Below are positions 35,697 through 44,398 of a stretch of DNA of 64,000 bases, piece by piece (position 1 is the first letter of the stretch; each line of letters starts with the position of its first letter). Both the position numbers and the translations under genes were made by a program. The stretch spans positions 25,395 through 89,394 of the forward strand of contig NZ_LNZB01000038.1 of the NCBI RefSeq assembly GCF_001468085.1. Direction: 5' to 3'. This DNA is from Legionella waltersii. Lineage in GTDB: Bacteria > Pseudomonadota > Gammaproteobacteria > Legionellales > Legionellaceae. Below the pieces are notes generated by a model. It saw only the letters and a program-made list of their open reading frames with translations. It was not told where the DNA came from and made no database searches.

Positions 35697-36788
35697 TTAT
35701 TTTCCAGAGATTACTATAGGTAAAACCTTTTCAACCACATTGGATAAAATATCCGTATCAAAACAGTTTGTTAATACAATGATTGTTAGCTTGATGTCTT
35801 CAAAATAATAATACTGCCCAGAAAAGCCTGAACTGTTTCCATTATGAGTCCATACCCAATCGTCATCGAACTCTTCATAATAAATTCCTAATCCATACTC
35901 ATCCTTTGTGCTTAGCATGGTTTTCAATAAAGGTTCTGGGAGCAAGGTTTTATTTTCTAGTAATGCTTGGACAAAGGTTTTCATGTCCTCGGCATCGCTG
36001 ATTATCCCGCCATCGGCTAGGCCAAATCCGTCGTTATAATCAGTGACATCCGTCAATTTATTATCCTCAACCGTATAGCCATTTGTGTAGAGATAGTTCT
36101 CATTCGTTGACTCATGAATTTCGATAAAGGTATTTTTCATGTTTAAGGGTTTGAGGATTTTTTCACGAATTGCCGCGGCATAAGATTTTCCTGTTGCCTC
36201 TTCAACAATTAATTGAAGAAGAAGATAATTGGTATTACAGTATTCATAGGAGGAGCCGGGTTTGAAATTGGGCTTTTCATCATAAACTAATTTAACGCAG
36301 CGTTGGGCAGTCCATTCTTTTTCATCCAGTTTATCAATCAACTCATAATAAGCATCTGAATCCGTGTAATTTGGAATGCCACTTCGCATTTGCAGCAATT
36401 GCCTCACGGTTAAGAGATTTCCGTTTGGAATACGGTCCGTATCCACACTATCCGGCAAGAGATCTTCGATTTTATCATCTAGGCTGAAATAATCTTCTTC
36501 GACTAGTTTTAGAACAGTGACTGCCAAAAAGGTTTTACTCATGCTGGCAATGCGAAAGTTATTTGTAGTTTCCATGGGGGTTTTATCTTTTACTTCAGAA
36601 AGACCTCCTGCAACAGAAATAGTACCTAAAGTAGGACTGGAAACGAGTAGAACGGCTCCTGGTGTTTTTGATTTTGCCAACTCCCCGTCTAGTATCTTGG
36701 ATAGTTTCTCTTTAATTGCGGATGCGAAAACAGCTGTCTGAAACCCTATAAAAAATAAAAGTATTAAGGTCCTCTTCATACTGTTCAT
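35697..36788 (-). CDS. Class C beta-lactamase-like serine hydrolase
   Basis: The 363-residue secreted protein has a signal peptide (LILLFFIGFQTAVFASA). Serine-hydrolase motifs are in order: S-x-x-K in FRIASMSKTFLAV, Tyr-x-Asn in SYEYCNTNYLLLQLIVEE, and H-x-G in WVWTHNGNSSGFSGQYYY. This is the beta-lactamase/D-Ala-D-Ala carboxypeptidase/esterase EstB superfamily. Specificity for beta-lactams cannot be inferred, and most such proteins are peptidases or esterases acting in the periplasm. Three nearby starts exist; ATG 36788 has GGA six bases upstream, ATG 36779 would also work. Confidence 0.88.
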   Translation of the reverse strand: MNSMKRTLILLFFIGFQTAVFASAIKEKLSKILDGELAKSKTPGAVLLVSSPTLGTISVAGGLSEVKDKTPMETTNNFRIASMSKTFLAVTVLKLVEEDYFSLDDKIEDLLPDSVDTDRIPNGNLLTVRQLLQMRSGIPNYTDSDAYYELIDKLDEKEWTAQRCVKLVYDEKPNFKPGSSYEYCNTNYLLLQLIVEEATGKSYAAAIREKILKPLNMKNTFIEIHESTNENYLYTNGYTVEDNKLTDVTDYNDGFGLADGGIISDAEDMKTFVQALLENKTLLPEPLLKTMLSTKDEYGLGIYYEEFDDDWVWTHNGNSSGFSGQYYYFEDIKLTIIVLTNCFDTDILSNVVEKVLPIVISGK

Positions 36789-36856
36789 TTTTGTCCAAGA
36801 CAATATTGAATATGAGTTAATTATAGATGATGAAAATAAGCTGTCTAGAATTTGAT

Positions 36857-37669
36857 GGGGACGGACCGGGACGGACCCCGTTCAAAAATGTACAATAGTT
36901 CATGAATAATAGGCCTTACAACGAAGATCATATCTCAAGATGACAGGATTCTTTTGATATCCTTTTTAGACAATGGTATTGAAAAGAGATCCTTATACAG
37001 CTCATATCTTTCTTCTTCATTGTTTGCTAATGATAAAAATAAGGGGTGGGGAGTAATAATGGTACTTTTTTGACCCATTGCATTTGCATGATAACTAGAC
37101 CATTCGTAGTCTGATGGGTGTTTTGATATATGAGCCCTGACTGGATTTAATTCGATATATCTCATACAAATTAGAAAATATAAGTCATCAGAGATTATTG
37201 CTGATTTATAACGGCCTTCTAGCAGTGAACCTGTTCGTTCGTAATTATAGTTAAAGTAGCTAACGTAGCTGGTTCCTAATTTACGCATCATTTTCGCTAG
37301 ATCTTCCTGGTTTTTAGGAGTTACAAGCATATGAGTATGATTTGTCATTAAGACATAAGCATGAACCTCACAGTCATGCTCAAATGATGCTTCATACAGT
37401 TTTTGAAGAAAGTAGTTATAGTCTTTTGGCAAATTAAATATATTTTGTCTATTATTACCACGTTGGATGAGGTGATGGGGTTGCCCCGCAGATACAACCC
37501 TGGGCTTCCTGGGCATATTTATTCCTTTAAACGATTTTGGACTCGAGTAGAAAATATATTGTTTTTGTAAAATATTCAATTGATTCAAAGAAAAGTCATG
37601 GAATATACTTGCTGACATTATTTAAACAAACAATACAAATTTAGTTGGGGTCCGTCCCGGTCCGTCCCC
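36857..37669. mobile_element. REPtron-like unit: tyrosine transposase gene between inverted REP palindromes
   Basis: A 23-base sequence beginning GGGGACGGACCGGG at 36857-36879 has its exact reverse complement at 37647-37669. Between them lies a single gene for a REP-associated tyrosine transposase. A third identical 23-base copy lies at 38320-38342, and other family D palindromes are scattered in the window. This is the structure expected of a RAYT and its REP elements, which are usually domesticated rather than freely mobile. Confidence 0.8.
36935..37516 (-). CDS. REP-associated tyrosine transposase (RAYT, Y1 HUH family)
   Basis: The 193-residue protein starts MPRKPRVVSAGQPHHLIQRG, typical of TnpA-REP. 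The HUH metal site is VLMTNHTHMLVTP (His-x-His) and the catalytic Tyr is probably in SYVSYFNYNYERTG. The characteristic YKSAIISDDLYFLICMRYIE followed by LNPVRA is also present. The enzyme nicks and joins single-stranded DNA at REP hairpins. AAGGAATAAAT supports ATG 37516; an earlier in-frame ATG at 37618 would add a 34-residue extension unlike the family. It is flanked by exact inverted family D repeats. Confidence 0.92.
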   Translation of the reverse strand: MPRKPRVVSAGQPHHLIQRGNNRQNIFNLPKDYNYFLQKLYEASFEHDCEVHAYVLMTNHTHMLVTPKNQEDLAKMMRKLGTSYVSYFNYNYERTGSLLEGRYKSAIISDDLYFLICMRYIELNPVRAHISKHPSDYEWSSYHANAMGQKSTIITPHPLFLSLANNEEERYELYKDLFSIPLSKKDIKRILSS

Positions 37670-37687
37670 ACTTAGGATATAGATTTC

Positions 37688-38284
37688 ATGACTGACAATG
37701 TATTAATTGAAACGGATAGGTTATTTATTCGTTCTCCCGAAGAAGGAGATATTGAGCCTTTGAATTTGGTAATAAATAGATCGTTGAGTGAATTGCAACG
37801 TTGGATGCCTTGGGCACACGATCCTAGCCTTAAAGCAACAAGAAAATTTGTCAGAACTGCTATAAAGCAATTGAAAAGCAAAAAGCAACCCGACCTTCCG
37901 CTAATCGTTGTTTTGAAAAGTAATCGGGAAATAATTGCTGCTACTGGTTATAACGATAGAAGTGATCTTGAGGTCCCTTTTTGTGAAATAGGGTACTGGT
38001 TGGATACTCAATGTACAGGGCAAGGGTACGCTACAGAATTCACAGCAGCACTTACAAAATTAGCTTTTAGCTACTTCGGGGCTATTAGGGTTCAAATTAA
38101 AACTCAAGAGCAGAATAAAAAAAGCCAAGCTGTGGCCGAACGTTGTGGCTACATTCTCGAAGCTTGTCTCAAAAACTACTGTAAAGATTGCCTAACTGGA
38201 GAGCCAAGAAACAGTTTTGTCTACTCTATGTTTTCAATGGATCAGTTAAAAGTAAACCCAACTGTTATTGTGCATTCAATCTAA
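37688..38284 (+). CDS. GNAT acetyltransferase, RimJ/RimL type
   Basis: The 198-residue protein shows the RimJ/RimL pattern: IETDRLFIRSPEEGDIEPL at the N-terminus, FCEIGYWLDTQCTGQGYATE with the acetyl-CoA loop Q/G-x-G-x-A, and AVAERCGYILEACLKN at the C-terminal end. Such enzymes acetylate protein N-termini or small molecules. It lies immediately beside the right REP of the tyrosine transposase unit (16 bases), with no visible Shine-Dalgarno in the remaining gap; the insertion may have replaced its original promoter. Confidence 0.85.
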   Translation: MTDNVLIETDRLFIRSPEEGDIEPLNLVINRSLSELQRWMPWAHDPSLKATRKFVRTAIKQLKSKKQPDLPLIVVLKSNREIIAATGYNDRSDLEVPFCEIGYWLDTQCTGQGYATEFTAALTKLAFSYFGAIRVQIKTQEQNKKSQAVAERCGYILEACLKNYCKDCLTGEPRNSFVYSMFSMDQLKVNPTVIVHSI

Positions 38285-38296
38285 ATTGTATATGTA

Positions 38297-38342
38297 CCCC
38301 ATGTACATGGAATGTACATGGGGTCCGTCCCGGTCCGTCCCC
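38297..38342. repeat. Hairpin fused to a family D REP
   Basis: A perfect 12-bp stem (CCCCATGTACAT against ATGTACATGGGG, 3-base loop) runs without a gap into the 23-base REP sequence ending TCCGTCCCC. It sits between the convergent GNAT and hydrolase genes and probably ends both transcripts. Confidence 0.8.
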
Positions 38343-38358
38343 AGATTCCCAGATTGAA

Positions 38359-39321
38359 TTACACTTTAAATGCTTGTTTTAAAGCATAGCTCGCAACCCC
38401 ATAGGCCAATGAAGCGGCCTCATAATGTGAGGGAAGAGCACAAAAGTCGTGAAGAATACCCCCGCACTCCATAAACTCAGCGTTATTTCCTGCATCGACT
38501 AATTGTTGGTAGTATTTTTTGGCATCATCGTGGATTGGATCACATTCTGCGGCGATGACTAACGCAGGTGGTAAGTTTTTAAAGTCTTTTTGGAATTGAG
38601 GATTAGCTATTGGGTCTTTTTCATCAGCTGGTTTTGAAAGATATTGTTTTCTCATCCAATGCAGGGTGTTGGTTTCAAGAAAATAGCCACTTTCAAACGT
38701 TTTATCAGAAGGCATTTTGTTGTTTAAATCAACCCAAGGGTAGAATAGAAGCTGAAAGGAGATTTTCAGGTCTTTATTCTTTTTTGCCATATGGCAAATA
38801 CTTGCAGCAATGTTTCCGCCAGCACTATCCCCACCAACAGCTAATTTTCCATTACAGCGAAATTCAGGTGCATGATTTTGAACATAACGAGCAACATTAT
38901 AACAATCCATATGCGCTGTAGGAAATTTGTGTTCGGGGGCTCGTCGAAAGTCGACAGCAACCACTAAGCAGTGAGCGCCGTTACACAATGATCTGCAAGC
39001 ATAATCAAGAAACTCAAGTTCCCCAAAAATAAAGCCACCTCCGTGACAATAAATTAATGCGGGCAAATCTTTTGTCTCATTCAGTGGACGATACAATCTT
39101 ACTTTGATATCCACACCTTCTACTCGAAGGATTCGGTCTTCTATATCCAAGTGAATTGGTTTTAATTTACCAGGAATAGGTGCAGTTAATAAATTAAATG
39201 CTTGACGACTTTTGTCGGGGGACAATTCAAGAAGATTATTGCCATTTAACGCTTTCTTTGCGCGTTCAGTTAAACAATGTATAAACTCTTTTGAATCAGG
39301 ATGAAGTTGTGCTCTAGCCAT
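38359..39321 (-). CDS. Alpha/beta hydrolase, hormone-sensitive-lipase family
   Basis: This 320-residue esterase/lipase has the HSL oxyanion motif YCHGGGFIFGE and the nucleophile elbow AVGGDSAGGNIAASI. The acid is in VIAAECDPIHDD and the catalytic His in GGILHDFCALP, so the triad is complete. There is no signal peptide, which suggests a cytosolic enzyme or a Dot/Icm- or lipase-type export without cleavage. Related Legionella enzymes hydrolyse short-chain esters. The gene is isolated. Confidence 0.9.
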   Translation of the reverse strand: MARAQLHPDSKEFIHCLTERAKKALNGNNLLELSPDKSRQAFNLLTAPIPGKLKPIHLDIEDRILRVEGVDIKVRLYRPLNETKDLPALIYCHGGGFIFGELEFLDYACRSLCNGAHCLVVAVDFRRAPEHKFPTAHMDCYNVARYVQNHAPEFRCNGKLAVGGDSAGGNIAASICHMAKKNKDLKISFQLLFYPWVDLNNKMPSDKTFESGYFLETNTLHWMRKQYLSKPADEKDPIANPQFQKDFKNLPPALVIAAECDPIHDDAKKYYQQLVDAGNNAEFMECGGILHDFCALPSHYEAASLAYGVASYALKQAFKV

Positions 39322-39445
39322 GATTAGATCCCTTATTTGCCATTGTGGTTAAATTTGGTGTATCTTAGTTAAAAATAGCATAAAAAACTAAAGTTGCCAT
39401 AAACTAGGCTCTAAAGTGCAAATTACCCTCATAAATTAATTTCTA

Positions 39446-40447
39446 TCAAGTGGTATAGAGAGTCTCTTGGCTTTTGCTTTCTTCAAGATAAGAAGGGGAT
39501 TTTGTACCTTTAACTTTTAAAGGCATAGAAGCACCATGTTTAATTTGCTCTATAGGCTCACCAAGTTCAAGGTCTTTTATGAAGACTTGGGGTGGTGCTG
39601 GAGGGGTAAATGTTATTTCTGGGCAATTCAGTACTTTTCTTAATATGTCTTTTTTACGTAACAAAATATAGGTTATTTGCTCTAAGTAGGGATCTTTTTT
39701 ATCCACAGATAGCAAGTCAAAGTACTCATCTCGAAGGACAAGATTTCGAATGGATTTTTCGTCTAAATTGGCGAATTTTGTCAACTCTTTAACGAGCTTT
39801 CCTTTATTAATGTCATGAAAAAACTCACTAAAATGCAGATTTCCTAAAACACTTTTAGGGTTGTTATATACCCTATTGAATGAAAATGGTTTATATATCA
39901 ATGGGTCGCTAAGCGATAAATTCGATTCAAATTCTTTAAGCGCAGTTTCGATATTTTCTTTTGTGGTGTCGAATACGGTACTACTTGGATCAATTTTTAC
40001 GATTTTATGCTTTCCAAAGAATTTAATCAGACCTATATTTCTTAGCCCGGCTCCAAGGACATCGGTATCTTCTAAGACAATGGCTGCAGCAAGTAAGCTT
40101 TCTTTGTCAATAACAGATAATCCGTTTTCAGCTTTAATATAAGCAGTCACACAATCATCAACTTTTTGACATTTATTGATTTCTTCAATAGCTGCTTCTC
40201 CGCCTTTAAGCCATTCTACAAGATCTTGATACCCGCGCATGATGTTAGAAATTAAGCTCAGCTTTTTATTGTAATTTCCAATGTAAAAATCGGGTGTGCA
40301 TACTCCGAATAATTGATAAATTGCATTTGAAAGATGGTCATGCAATGCGTTGATGGGTGAAATTGCTTCAGAGCCTTTTTTCTGTTTCACTACAAAGTAT
40401 TCTTCGGCGGGCTTTTCTGCCCAAAAAGTAACTTTTGCCTGTGTCAT
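39446..40447 (-). CDS. Effector candidate with lipid-kinase-like motifs
   Basis: The 333-residue protein has no signal peptide or membrane span. EEYFVVKQKK (Lys21) could be the ATP lysine and LISNIMRGYQDLVEW a hinge region. DTDVLGAGLRNIG with Asn137, then HKIVKIDPSSTVF with Asp153, resemble the catalytic and metal loops of phosphoinositide-kinase/HipA-like folds. This is motif reading, not homology. The C-terminus (SPSYLEESKSQETLYTT) is rich in Glu/Ser/Thr, typical of Dot/Icm secretion tails. ATG 40447 is preferred over an in-frame TTG 12 bases upstream. Confidence 0.5.
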   Translation of the reverse strand: MTQAKVTFWAEKPAEEYFVVKQKKGSEAISPINALHDHLSNAIYQLFGVCTPDFYIGNYNKKLSLISNIMRGYQDLVEWLKGGEAAIEEINKCQKVDDCVTAYIKAENGLSVIDKESLLAAAIVLEDTDVLGAGLRNIGLIKFFGKHKIVKIDPSSTVFDTTKENIETALKEFESNLSLSDPLIYKPFSFNRVYNNPKSVLGNLHFSEFFHDINKGKLVKELTKFANLDEKSIRNLVLRDEYFDLLSVDKKDPYLEQITYILLRKKDILRKVLNCPEITFTPPAPPQVFIKDLELGEPIEQIKHGASMPLKVKGTKSPSYLEESKSQETLYTT

Positions 40448-40572
40448 TTCACCAACCAAAGGTGTCTGTTAAAGGTGTATAAGCACTATTCTGTCTCTAA
40501 TCAGTTTTCTCTTCAATAGATAATTCTGATTGATGAGGATAAATTAGAGATCCAAAACGGAATAAAATTGCA

Positions 40573-41166
40573 CTACAAATTGGGTGATGAAGCAAGATCT
40601 TTTTGGGGGGCTGACTGTATCGATAGAACCATACTATTGAAGAAGCCATTACCGGGATAATTTTTACTTTCTTTAGTACAGGCTTGTTTTAGTTCATCTA
40701 AAAGAATTGTATCGTCTTTATTATTGTTATTGACTGAAGGGTATTGAAGGGCTGCTTGTTCATAAGGCTGAAAAGCAGTAAGAAGCTTTTCGCAATAAGA
40801 AACGCTTACAAAATTTGCTCTACTGGCCACGCGTTGCAACATGGTATTTTTATCGCAATGGATATACACAAAGCGAATATCGGGGAACAATTTTTTAAAC
40901 AGCTCTCGATCAGTTTCTAACAGCATTGCTTGTGAAACTACAAACGTTTTATGTGATGATGAAAGGCTAGTCATGCTTTCGATCATTCGATTGCTCAGCG
41001 TCCGAGTCATTTCTTCTGAAAAAGGTCTCTCTTCATGCACCGCAACCCTCATTTCTTGGGTAAGTGCCTCATCCCCGTCCCAGTATGGGCATGACCAATG
41101 GTTGGCGAGTAATTGTCCGAGATATGTTTTTCCTGCGCCAGGTAATCCGAATAGAAATACAATCAT
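40573..41166 (-). CDS. P-loop (AAA_33/zeta-type) small-molecule kinase
   Basis: The 197-residue protein has a Walker A motif at its start (FLFGLPGAGKTYLGQLLANH) and WDGDEALTQEMR. A later FVVSQAMLLETDRELF and VYIHCDKNTMLQRVASRANF fit the lid/base pattern of gluconate-kinase-like or adenylylsulfate-kinase-like nucleoside/sugar kinases. The substrate is not inferable. The Asn-rich stretch (NNNNKD) is unusual. It is a single gene. Confidence 0.8.
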   Translation of the reverse strand: MIVFLFGLPGAGKTYLGQLLANHWSCPYWDGDEALTQEMRVAVHEERPFSEEMTRTLSNRMIESMTSLSSSHKTFVVSQAMLLETDRELFKKLFPDIRFVYIHCDKNTMLQRVASRANFVSVSYCEKLLTAFQPYEQAALQYPSVNNNNKDDTILLDELKQACTKESKNYPGNGFFNSMVLSIQSAPQKDLASSPNL

Positions 41167-41398
41167 GGGAATTCCTTTTCAAAAATACGAATGTCATTTG
41201 TTTTATCCTATGGTGTACTCCCTGGGATGTAAAGTACTCATTAAGTGAATCATAAAAGAAAGGAAACCAGTAATTGTGATTTATAAATATCCCTGGTCCT
41301 TATTCAGTATGTTGGTGACCTTTTCTATCAAATAAAAAACTGCCCTCATGACTTAAGTGTGATAAGCTTTTTCTTCTATTTGCCTTAACTAAACGCCT

Positions 41399-42718
41399 AT
41401 GCCCATTCGTCGGATAACCCAAGAAGATAAAAACCAGATCCTGGCACTCGATAAAGTTATCTTTGCAACCATGGATGATGGATGGACTGAAAAGGATTTT
41501 AAGGCCTATTTTAACTCGGAAAATTGTTTTATTTACCATGAAGAAGGTAAGCCTCAGAGCATTATTGGATATATCTTTGCAAATCGCCTGAAAGATCACA
41601 CGTATGTCTCAAACATTGGAGTACGAAAGGAGTTTGAGGGGCAAGGTATAGGCAAAGAATTAATGAAAGTGGCCATGATGCAGGAATTTAAAAACGCCAA
41701 TCTAAGGCCATTTTCAATGCGGTTGCAGGTACGAGTAGACAATGATCGTGCTATTGGATTGTATAAAGGATTAGGTTTTACTGAGTCCTCCAGAGACGAT
41801 GCATGGATTCAAATGGAAGCCCAAAAATTACCACGAAAATTTGTTCCATATACTTCTCTATCCATTTTCGATGTTTCTAGAGATACAAAGCCCAAACCAC
41901 TGCAAAAAGCAAAAGAACTCACTTTTACGCATTATAAAATTGATTACAGTCATCCCTTAGGTTCTGGCGTATTTGGCACTGTTTACCCATTGGTCCAACG
42001 GCCAGAGAATGAAAAAGGTTTTTTTTCTTACTGGTTTCCCTATGTTTATGACTGGATTTATAGACCCAATCCTAACGACAGCAAGCCAACTGACTATTGT
42101 GTCAAAGTATCCAAAACCTCGTTGCGTATGGTTTATGAGAATCCAACCCACCCGTTTAGATTTAGACTGCCCTGGCACAGTTTTTTTGAAGCAGCTAAAG
42201 AGGAAAAAACGCATCAAGTTTTAGAAAAGAATGGCATGACCAATATTAGATTTTTTAAATCCCCAAGTGTGTATGCTCAAATTAAAACCCGAGTCAAAGG
42301 TCGAACACTGCATCAGAATATTGAGAATGGTGCATTTACTGGCCAAGAAGGATTCAGACAAAGAAAGAGTTTTGTTACTCTTTTGCGCTTGATTAAAAAT
42401 CCTAAATTTACATTCTGGGATATTAATGAATCCAACATTATGTATGATGAAGCTAATCAACAATGGGAAATTGTAGATGGTATTTTTAATGAAATCGAAG
42501 ATACCAAACTTGAAAAACGCAAAGACAATCTCCAGTTTTTCCTAGACAATCTATTACAGTCCAATGCAAGTGATGAAACCAGACATTGGCTTAAAGCCTT
42601 ATCTGAAAAAGCCCGACTGGATAGCGATTATACTGAAAACGATGATGAGTCAATTCGTTCTTTAATCAACAGAGAGACATCAAACCAGTATGCTTATAAT
42701 TACAAGCGAGCACATTAA
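41399..42718 (+). CDS. GNAT acetyltransferase fused to a protein-kinase-like domain
   Basis: Residues 1-140 are a GNAT domain: VSNIGVRKEFEGQGIGKEL is the acetyl-CoA loop and LYKGLGFTES its last strand. Residues about 175-420 are a kinase-like domain with a glycine-rich loop LGSGVFGTV (187-195), ATP lysine K236 in CVKVSK, catalytic loop FWDINESNIMYD with D341 and N346, and D360-G361 in place of DFG. All core kinase residues are thus present; His-Arg before the Asp is Phe-Trp. The fusion is unusual. No signal peptide is present; a Dot/Icm effector is a reasonable inference. The stop codon lies 2 bases from the convergent DipZ-like gene. Confidence 0.75.
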   Translation: MPIRRITQEDKNQILALDKVIFATMDDGWTEKDFKAYFNSENCFIYHEEGKPQSIIGYIFANRLKDHTYVSNIGVRKEFEGQGIGKELMKVAMMQEFKNANLRPFSMRLQVRVDNDRAIGLYKGLGFTESSRDDAWIQMEAQKLPRKFVPYTSLSIFDVSRDTKPKPLQKAKELTFTHYKIDYSHPLGSGVFGTVYPLVQRPENEKGFFSYWFPYVYDWIYRPNPNDSKPTDYCVKVSKTSLRMVYENPTHPFRFRLPWHSFFEAAKEEKTHQVLEKNGMTNIRFFKSPSVYAQIKTRVKGRTLHQNIENGAFTGQEGFRQRKSFVTLLRLIKNPKFTFWDINESNIMYDEANQQWEIVDGIFNEIEDTKLEKRKDNLQFFLDNLLQSNASDETRHWLKALSEKARLDSDYTENDDESIRSLINRETSNQYAYNYKRAH

Positions 42719-42720
42719 AT

Positions 42721-44292
42721 TTACCCCCCAAACGTGAAGGCAAAAAATCTAATTCCTGCATCGTTGACCTCTATGGTGATCTCAGCATCCATTAACTGAG
42801 AGTTTGAAATGATTTCATAGAGTTTTGATTCTTTAATAGTGAGGGTATCAGTGTGCTTATCTTGAGTAACTCTAATTGTAGATGACTTGTTTGATTGAGT
42901 ACTCATGACTAAAAATACCTTTTTAGCCTTGTAATGCAAAGTGATACTGTTTCCTTTTGCTGTGGATTCTATATACTCAGGCTGAATTAACCAGTTACCA
43001 TTCAAACGCCAGTAATTGAGAGGCAAATCAGTTGAGGTTGTATACTGAGTTGTCGCTCGTAAGCTCCCTAGATAAGTTTCAGGGGTTTGTCCAGACGAAT
43101 ACACTGGATTTTCTGCTGAAGAGTTTTGTGTGGGATTTAAACGTAATAAATACCGTATATTATTCTCTGTAATATTGTATTCCCCTTCCCCGAAATGAAC
43201 ATACACAACCATGCCGTTCTTATCTATTAAATAATGAGCGGGCCAAAAATGATTATTGTAATTATTCCAAGTTTTATACTGATTATCTAATGCCACAGGA
43301 TAAGTGATTTGCAAATCTTGGATTGCTTTTTTTACATTGTCAGGGATGGATTCAAAAGCAAACTCTGGGGAATGTACACCAATGATGACTAAACCATTTT
43401 CATGGTATTTGGCATACCAGTCTTTTAGATAAGGAAGAGTTCTTAAACAGTTGATGCAAGAATAGGTCCAGAAATCAATAAGCACTACTTTTCCTTTTAA
43501 AGTGTTAATCGTTAAAGGAGAGGTATTAAACCACTGGGTTATTCCCAAGATCTCAGGAGCAGGGTAGGGGACTGGCAGCCCATTCTCAAGTTTATTGGTA
43601 AAGGTTTGGTTAGATGCAGTTATCGAGGGGGTGAAAACTGTCCATTGGATATTCATCAATCCCAAAAAGGAAAATACCAGGATGATTGCCCCTAACACTC
43701 GCTTAATGAGCTCAGTCTTTTGGGAAATAGTACCTAGCCAGGAAGTTATCCATCTTCCAAAGTAGGCAATGAGTAGCATAGGCATTCCTGCGCCTAAACT
43801 AAATGCAAATAAAGTAATGAAAGCACTCCAGTTTGTACTGGATTGAATCACTTGTAACAAGGCAACGGCAAGCAAAGGACCAGCACACGGTGTCCAAATA
43901 ATACCCAGTAATGCACCAAGAAGATAATCGCTCCAGATGTCTTCATGTTGATGAGCCTTCTGTTGAGCTTTTTGAGCTAAAGGGGCTGTTGCGGAAGAAA
44001 AATAGTTTTCCAAGCACGGTATGAGCATCATTAATCCGAAAACCATGAATAATGCATAAGCCATGTTTTGTATTTTGTGATAATTAATGCCCAAAATAAT
44101 GAGTATGTGTCTAGAAAGTAGTGCAAATGCCGTAAAACTAATTATGAAACCTAAAATGATTTTTAATGGTCTAGCTCGGTTGGATTGGGCTGTAGTTGCT
44201 AGCAAAATTGGAAGTATAGGTAAAATGCAGGGGGAAAAAACCAATCCCACACCTTCCAGAAATGCCAGAGCCACAAGGGGACTATCAGCCAT
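42721..44292 (-). CDS. dipZ: DipZ-like thiol:disulfide protein (CcdA + thioredoxin-like domain)
   Basis: The 523-residue protein begins with a CcdA/DsbD-type membrane domain (residues 1-210; VFSPCILPILPILLATT and WTPCAGPLLAVALLQ supply the buried Cys pair). A periplasmic thioredoxin/TlpA-like domain with CXXC in DFWTYSCINCLRTLPYLKDW spans about 255-395. A C-terminal beta-rich domain follows. This three-part layout is that of DipZ, which carries reducing power across the inner membrane to periplasmic proteins. Normal length. The gene ends 2 bases from the convergent GNAT-kinase gene. Confidence 0.85.
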   Translation of the reverse strand: MADSPLVALAFLEGVGLVFSPCILPILPILLATTAQSNRARPLKIILGFIISFTAFALLSRHILIILGINYHKIQNMAYALFMVFGLMMLIPCLENYFSSATAPLAQKAQQKAHQHEDIWSDYLLGALLGIIWTPCAGPLLAVALLQVIQSSTNWSAFITLFAFSLGAGMPMLLIAYFGRWITSWLGTISQKTELIKRVLGAIILVFSFLGLMNIQWTVFTPSITASNQTFTNKLENGLPVPYPAPEILGITQWFNTSPLTINTLKGKVVLIDFWTYSCINCLRTLPYLKDWYAKYHENGLVIIGVHSPEFAFESIPDNVKKAIQDLQITYPVALDNQYKTWNNYNNHFWPAHYLIDKNGMVVYVHFGEGEYNITENNIRYLLRLNPTQNSSAENPVYSSGQTPETYLGSLRATTQYTTSTDLPLNYWRLNGNWLIQPEYIESTAKGNSITLHYKAKKVFLVMSTQSNKSSTIRVTQDKHTDTLTIKESKLYEIISNSQLMDAEITIEVNDAGIRFFAFTFGG

Positions 44293-44344
44293 TTTGATTT
44301 ATAATTAGAATTCACTGTACTTAAAGTGTAGCAAGGGATCAGAA

Positions 44345-44362
44345 GTTGGGCTTTAGCCCAAC
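44345..44362 (-). terminator. Hairpin downstream of tail-anchored protein gene
   Basis: GTTGGGCT and AGCCCAAC pair around a 2-base loop, 37 bases beyond the stop codon on the minus strand. The T-tract after it is weak. Confidence 0.45.
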
Positions 44363-44398
44363 GAGTTTGATACTTGCTTTATCGTTAAGAACTCTGAT

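Noticed and set aside
18375..38342. CRISPR array from the recurring short repeats
   Set aside because: The repeats are palindromic, widely scattered, in both orientations, and lack regular spacers; no cas genes are present.
40841..41248. 135-codon open frame antisense to the P-loop kinase gene
   Set aside because: It is fully antisense to a gene with a Walker A motif, with no family resemblance.
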